Positions 5,659-8,711 of a stretch of DNA of 8,711 nucleotides are shown here, piece after piece. The notes beneath the pieces are model-generated. The model was not told the DNA's origin. It did not search any database and saw only the letters and a program-made list of their open reading frames with translations. The DNA comes from Candidatus Parcubacteria bacterium (GTDB lineage: Bacteria; Patescibacteriota; Minisyncoccia; Minisyncoccales; Staskawiczbacteraceae). How positions within the stretch are numbered: the stretch's first letter is position 1; each line of letters starts with the position of its first letter. The position numbers and the translations under genes were made by a program. Where the stretch lies: the NCBI GenBank assembly GCA_019658985.1, contig JAIFWS010000031.1, forward strand, positions 1-8,711, written 5' to 3'.

Positions 5659-7176
5659 ATGCCAAATAAAGTATTCTCAGGTACGATTGTGGGATTGGAC
5701 GCCCATTTAATTGAAGTCCAAATCGATGTGTCGCATGGACTGCGATCTTTTACCATTGTCGGATTGCCGGATAAAACGGTGGAAGAATCCAAAGAGCGCA
5801 TCGAATCAGCTATTAAAAATTCAAAACTCCTGTCGCCTCACGGCCGAACGTTCCGGATTTTAGTGAACCTGGCCCCAGCCGACATTAAAAAAGAGGGGTC
5901 GCTTTATGACTTGCCGATCGCCCTGGCTTTTTTAGCCGCTTCAAAACAAACCAATTTTAATCCAGAGGGGAAATTATTTTTAGGCGAACTGTCGCTGGAT
6001 GGCACACTCCGTCCCATCAAAGGCGCACTGTCATTTGCGATCCTGGCGCAAAAACTGGGATTTGCGGAAATTATTTTACCGATGCAAAATGCCAATGAAG
6101 CGAGTTTAATAAGCCAGGTGAAAATCATCGGTGTTGATTCATTGGGGCAAGCATTATCCTATTTGGAAAACCGAACGCAAATAGAGCCCCATGTATTCCA
6201 AAACCAGGCTCCGCGCCAGGACCAGAATCTGGTCGACATCAGCTGGATCAAAGGGCAGGAATACGCCAAGCGCGCCCTTGAAATCACCGCCGCCGGAGCT
6301 CATAATTTATTTTTCTTGGGTCCGCCCGGCGGCGGAAAAAGTTTGCTGGCCAAAGCCCTGCCATCTATTCTGCCTCCGTTGCATTTTGAGGAAGCCCTGG
6401 AAGTAACTAAAATTTACAGTGTCGCGGGATTGTTGAAGGAACATGAAACCATGGTAACCAACAGACCCTTTCGCGCTCCGCACCACATCGCTTCCGAAGC
6501 GGCGCTGATGGGAGGGGGAAGCCCTTTGCGGCCGGGAGAAATCACCTTAGCGCACCGGGGCGTTTTATTCTTGGATGAATTCCCGGAGTTCCACCGCGAT
6601 GCCCTGGAATCATTGAGACAGCCCATGGAAGAGGGAAAGATTACTATTTCGCGGGCCAAACATACGCTAACCCTCCCCAGCCGCTTTATGCTGGTGGCAG
6701 CCTCCAATCCTTGTCCGTGCGGATATTTGCTGAGTCCCGATAAAAATTGCACCTGCTCGCCATCGCAGGTTGCCATGTATAAGCGCAAGCTCTCCGGACC
6801 GCTCATCGATCGGATTGATATTTTTATCGAAGTCCCCGCGGTAAAATATGAAAAATTAATCGATACGGCGCATGGGCACGAAAGCCATGTCTTCAAAGAA
6901 AGGATCCAACAGGCGCGGCAGATCCAAAAGAAACGGCTTATGCATGACGGCATCCTTAGTAATTCGGAAATGCAGATTCCCCAGATCAAAGCGTACTGCC
7001 AAGTCGATGCCCAATCACAAGAGCTTTTGAAAAAATATGTCGACTCGGGAAAACTATCGGCCAGGGGATACCACCGGGTACTGAAAGTCGCCCGTACGAT
7101 CGCCGATCTGGCCGGCATGGAAAATATCCACCACGACCACATCGCGGAAGCGCTGATGTACCGGCTAAAAAGCTAA
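5659..7176 (+). CDS. comM: ComM/YifB-family AAA+ ATPase (Mg-chelatase-like)
   Basis: ComM is a hexameric helicase that drives branch migration when single-stranded DNA taken up during transformation recombines with the chromosome. The older label is magnesium chelatase-like protein. The protein has 505 residues, full length for the family. The N-terminal Lon-protease-like domain (about 1-170) has the typical VGLPD, SKERIESAIKNS and NLAPADIKKEG segments. The AAA+ core contains Walker A GPPGGGKS (221-228), Walker B LFLDEF (303-308), and NPCPCGY with a CPC-x9-CTC cysteine set (352, 354, 364, 366) that could bind zinc. SGPLIDRIDI supplies the arginine region, and a C-terminal Mg-chelatase domain ends the protein (SARGYHRVLKVARTIADL). 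A weak AGGA (5648-5651) precedes the ATG by seven bases. It is divergent from pyrF and ends at a bidirectional terminator. No other competence gene is visible in the window. Confidence 0.95.
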   Translation: MPNKVFSGTIVGLDAHLIEVQIDVSHGLRSFTIVGLPDKTVEESKERIESAIKNSKLLSPHGRTFRILVNLAPADIKKEGSLYDLPIALAFLAASKQTNFNPEGKLFLGELSLDGTLRPIKGALSFAILAQKLGFAEIILPMQNANEASLISQVKIIGVDSLGQALSYLENRTQIEPHVFQNQAPRQDQNLVDISWIKGQEYAKRALEITAAGAHNLFFLGPPGGGKSLLAKALPSILPPLHFEEALEVTKIYSVAGLLKEHETMVTNRPFRAPHHIASEAALMGGGSPLRPGEITLAHRGVLFLDEFPEFHRDALESLRQPMEEGKITISRAKHTLTLPSRFMLVAASNPCPCGYLLSPDKNCTCSPSQVAMYKRKLSGPLIDRIDIFIEVPAVKYEKLIDTAHGHESHVFKERIQQARQIQKKRLMHDGILSNSEMQIPQIKAYCQVDAQSQELLKKYVDSGKLSARGYHRVLKVARTIADLAGMENIHHDHIAEALMYRLKS

Positions 7177-7179
7177 TAC

Positions 7180-7217
7180 AAAAAACCGCCCTTTGGTGTT
7201 ACCCAGGGCGGTTTTTT
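7180..7217 (+). terminator. bidirectional terminator between comM and the M23 peptidase gene
   Basis: Thirteen perfect pairs, AAAAAACCGCCCT (7180-7192) with AGGGCGGTTTTTT (7205-7217), close a 12-base loop in which GGT and ACC can also pair. A-run and T-run on either side allow termination in both directions. It sits three bases after the comM stop and 11 bases beyond the end of the convergent gene. Confidence 0.93.
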
Positions 7218-7228
7218 ATTCCTTTAAA

Positions 7229-8326
7229 TTATTTGAAACTGACCAGAGCTCCCAATCCGAATTTTGTCAAAAAGTTCTTTGCTCCCCTGACTTCAAAATG
7301 AAGGTGGCATCCGGTTGCTGCTGTGCCGGTTCTGCCTATAAAACCGATCATTTGCCCCGAAACGACGGCTTCTCCTGCTCTTACTGACATGCTCTGCAAA
7401 TGGCCGTAATAGGTTGATGTGCCGTTAGAGTGGGACATCGTAACGAAGTTTCCATAGGTAGGGTTGAACTGGGATCTCTGGACCACCCCCGAGGCAGCCG
7501 CGTAAACCGGCGTTCCGCAGGCATTAGCCACATCAATACCTCTTCCCAAAAATCCGTGGGGCCCCTGACTAATGTGTCCTTGGGTAGGATAGATGAAGAA
7601 GCTGTCTGCGATAGGAATTTGGATTACCGATGGAGCGGAACTTGTCGGCATTTTGCCGTCCGGCAGGAAAATCACATCATCACTGAAAATATCACCCTCG
7701 TCTTTAAGGTTGTTGAAAGCGATGATCTTTTCGGCGGTTGATTTATACCTTTTGGCGATATCAAAAATAGTGTCTCCGGATTTGACGTTATAGAACACTC
7801 CGTCTACCGGAGGAACAATCAAAACTTGCCCCACTTTCAATGTAGCGTTTTGGGAGATCTCATTAGCCCACGCAATGGTGGGTTTTGAAAGCTGGAATTT
7901 AGCGGCGAGGGAATCCATCGTATCTCCGATCTGAACTTCATAATCAATATCTCCATTGCGCGCGGCCTCCGATCCTCCGAAGATGCTTCCCAATGTCTGC
8001 GCGTTTGTGGTACTTGGCGTCGAGATAGCGGATACTGAGTTGTCCTGGATGATTTTCAAATCCGGGGTTTCCAAGGCTAAGCCGCCGTTCTGGCTGAAAA
8101 ATAAATTGTCGCTGGTAGCGGCATTTGTTGTCTTAAAAAAAGGACTGGCCGCCGGGCTATCCGTTTTTTGCAAATAGGTATTTCCTGCCAGACTGCCTGA
8201 ACCCAAACACAGCACTCCGAACAAAACGAATGATATGACCCCAAAGTAGAAAAAGGGGTTCTTTGAGAATCCCTTGATCTTTTTGCGGTTGAATTTTAAG
8301 CGGGAAAATGAAAAAAAAGTATTCAT
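7229..8326 (-). CDS. membrane-anchored LysM/M23 peptidoglycan hydrolase
   Basis: A 365-residue protein likely to cut or bind peptidoglycan outside the membrane. A basic N-terminus (about 1-22) precedes one hydrophobic segment (about 24-47), read as a signal anchor or uncleaved signal; no proper lipobox is seen. A low-complexity Ser/Thr/Asn linker follows (50-125). Two LysM domains (about 129-172 and 179-222; IGDTMDSLA and SGDTIFDIA) should bind glycan. The C-terminal M23 domain (about 245-347) has D265 in GRGIDVANACGTPVYA, H309 in YYGHL and HLH (341-343) in TGCHLHFEV. The usual HxxxD is not met: Gly261 is at the His position and the nearest His is H257, eight residues before D265. C270 and C340 lie beside metal-site segments. 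The ATG at 8326 has no ribosome binding site, and a predicted promoter places the transcript start only about five bases upstream. Confidence 0.93.
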   Translation of the reverse strand: MNTFFSFSRLKFNRKKIKGFSKNPFFYFGVISFVLFGVLCLGSGSLAGNTYLQKTDSPAASPFFKTTNAATSDNLFFSQNGGLALETPDLKIIQDNSVSAISTPSTTNAQTLGSIFGGSEAARNGDIDYEVQIGDTMDSLAAKFQLSKPTIAWANEISQNATLKVGQVLIVPPVDGVFYNVKSGDTIFDIAKRYKSTAEKIIAFNNLKDEGDIFSDDVIFLPDGKMPTSSAPSVIQIPIADSFFIYPTQGHISQGPHGFLGRGIDVANACGTPVYAAASGVVQRSQFNPTYGNFVTMSHSNGTSTYYGHLQSMSVRAGEAVVSGQMIGFIGRTGTAATGCHLHFEVRGAKNFLTKFGLGALVSFK

Positions 8327-8337
8327 TTATTGGGGTA

Positions 8338-8367
8338 ATAATATCATTTTTCCCGACACCCAGTCAA
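8338..8367 (-). promoter_or_regulatory. predicted promoter of the LysM/M23 gene
   Basis: On the minus strand TTGACT (8362-8367) and TATTAT (8338-8343) are 18 bases apart, each matching five of six consensus bases, and the -10 is preceded by TGA (extended -10 form). Transcription would begin near 8331, about five bases before the ATG, so the message may be leaderless or nearly so. Confidence 0.6.
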
Positions 8368-8392
8368 CCCCCAACCTTAAATTCCACCGATG

Positions 8393-8401
8393 TGATATAA
8401 T
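8393..8401 (+). promoter_or_regulatory. predicted extended -10 promoter of rsmA
   Basis: TGATATAAT is a perfect extended -10 element (TGn plus TATAAT). The region 16 to 18 bases upstream has no good -35, which an extended -10 can tolerate. The start would fall near 8408, about 11 bases before the ATG at 8419, leaving little room for a ribosome binding site (only AAGAGA is seen). Confidence 0.6.
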
Positions 8402-8418
8402 GGTGTCAAGAGACATTA

Positions 8419-8711
8419 ATGACAGACTTAACTTCACCGAAAATCATCAAGGAACTGCTCCAGAATCACGGCGCGGCCCCATCAAAAACGATGGGCCAGA
8501 ATTTTTTAATCGACAAGAATATTTTGCAAAAAATCCTCGAGGCGTCAAATCTGCAACCGAATGAAACTGTAGTAGAGATCGGCCCGGGCATCGGGACGCT
8601 GACCCAAGCGCTGGCGGGGAAGGCCAAAAAAGTGATCGCCATTGAGAAAGACCGCGCGATGGTGGGAATTTTACAAGAAACTCTCAAAGAATATGACAAT
8701 GTTGAAGTTCT
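8419..8711 (+). CDS. rsmA: 16S rRNA dimethyladenosine transferase (RsmA/KsgA), 3' truncated
   Basis: The enzyme dimethylates two adjacent adenines in the 3' terminal hairpin of 16S rRNA (A1518 and A1519 in E. coli), a late step and checkpoint in small-subunit assembly. The first 97 residues are in the window and the frame runs off the end without a stop. Seen are the N-terminal GQNFLIDKNIL motif (26-36), which is typical of the family, the SAM-binding motif I VVEIGPGIGTLTQAL (51-65) and the following acidic strand VIAIEKD (72-78), whose Glu should bind the SAM ribose. The start ATG at 8419 gives an N-terminus of normal length. The gene diverges from the M23 peptidase gene across a 92-base spacer with promoters for both. 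The catalytic NLPY-type motif would lie beyond the window. Confidence 0.95.
   Translation, partial: MTDLTSPKIIKELLQNHGAAPSKTMGQNFLIDKNILQKILEASNLQPNETVVEIGPGIGTLTQALAGKAKKVIAIEKDRAMVGILQETLKEYDNVEV

Noticed and set aside
6414..7142. 242-codon reverse ORF inside comM
   Set aside because: It is a shadow of comM, which has clear AAA+ motifs across the same bases. The reverse translation is Ser/Arg/Trp-rich with no recognisable domain.
1..8711. A novel defence or mobile system
   Set aside because: No transposase, integrase, toxin-antitoxin pair, CRISPR repeats, tRNA or attachment-site repeats were seen. The NYN protein alone is not enough to call a defence system.

Overview
The window reads as a stretch of ordinary bacterial chromosome. 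The most likely source is a Patescibacteria/CPR genome of the Parcubacteria type. This is inferred from the gene families: a two-LysM M23 peptidase with the ANACGTP and TGCHLHFEV signatures, a short TraR/DksA protein, and a Pro-rich coiled-coil protein with an RTMHKDIK head. Many starts also lack a Shine-Dalgarno sequence. It is not proved by a marker gene. TAA, TAG and TGA all act as stops, so the standard bacterial code fits.

Layout. Positions 1-799 hold the 3' part of a NYN-domain (LabA-like) protein and a small three-helix membrane protein. Positions 800-942 are a structured leader in front of pnp (943-3060, PNPase). A palindromic, repeat-rich spacer (3061-3147) separates pnp from a proline-rich coiled-coil protein (3148-4284). 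Two bases later comes a TraR/DksA-type zinc-finger protein (4287-4643), closed by a bidirectional terminator. The reverse-strand pyrF (4726-5523) follows, with its own promoter, strong ribosome binding site and terminator. Divergent from it is a comM/yifB AAA+ gene (5659-7176), which converges on a membrane-anchored LysM/M23 cell-wall hydrolase (7229-8326, minus) across a second bidirectional terminator. A compact divergent promoter region then leads to the 5' end of rsmA/ksgA (8419 to the window end).

Function. The genes cover RNA turnover (pnp), probable control of RNA polymerase (TraR/DksA type), pyrimidine metabolism (pyrF), DNA uptake and recombination (comM), cell-wall remodelling (LysM/M23) and ribosome maturation (rsmA). 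No defence system, mobile element, CRISPR array, tRNA or rRNA is visible.

The best second looks are: the high-GC, self-contained pyrF unit; the long hairpin ahead of pnp that could be an autoregulatory leader; the TTCTAGA-type palindromic repeat touching a start codon; the uncharacterised coiled-coil protein beside a DksA-like gene; and the unusual metal-site spacing with a possible disulfide in the M23 enzyme. I found no convincing undescribed multi-gene system.
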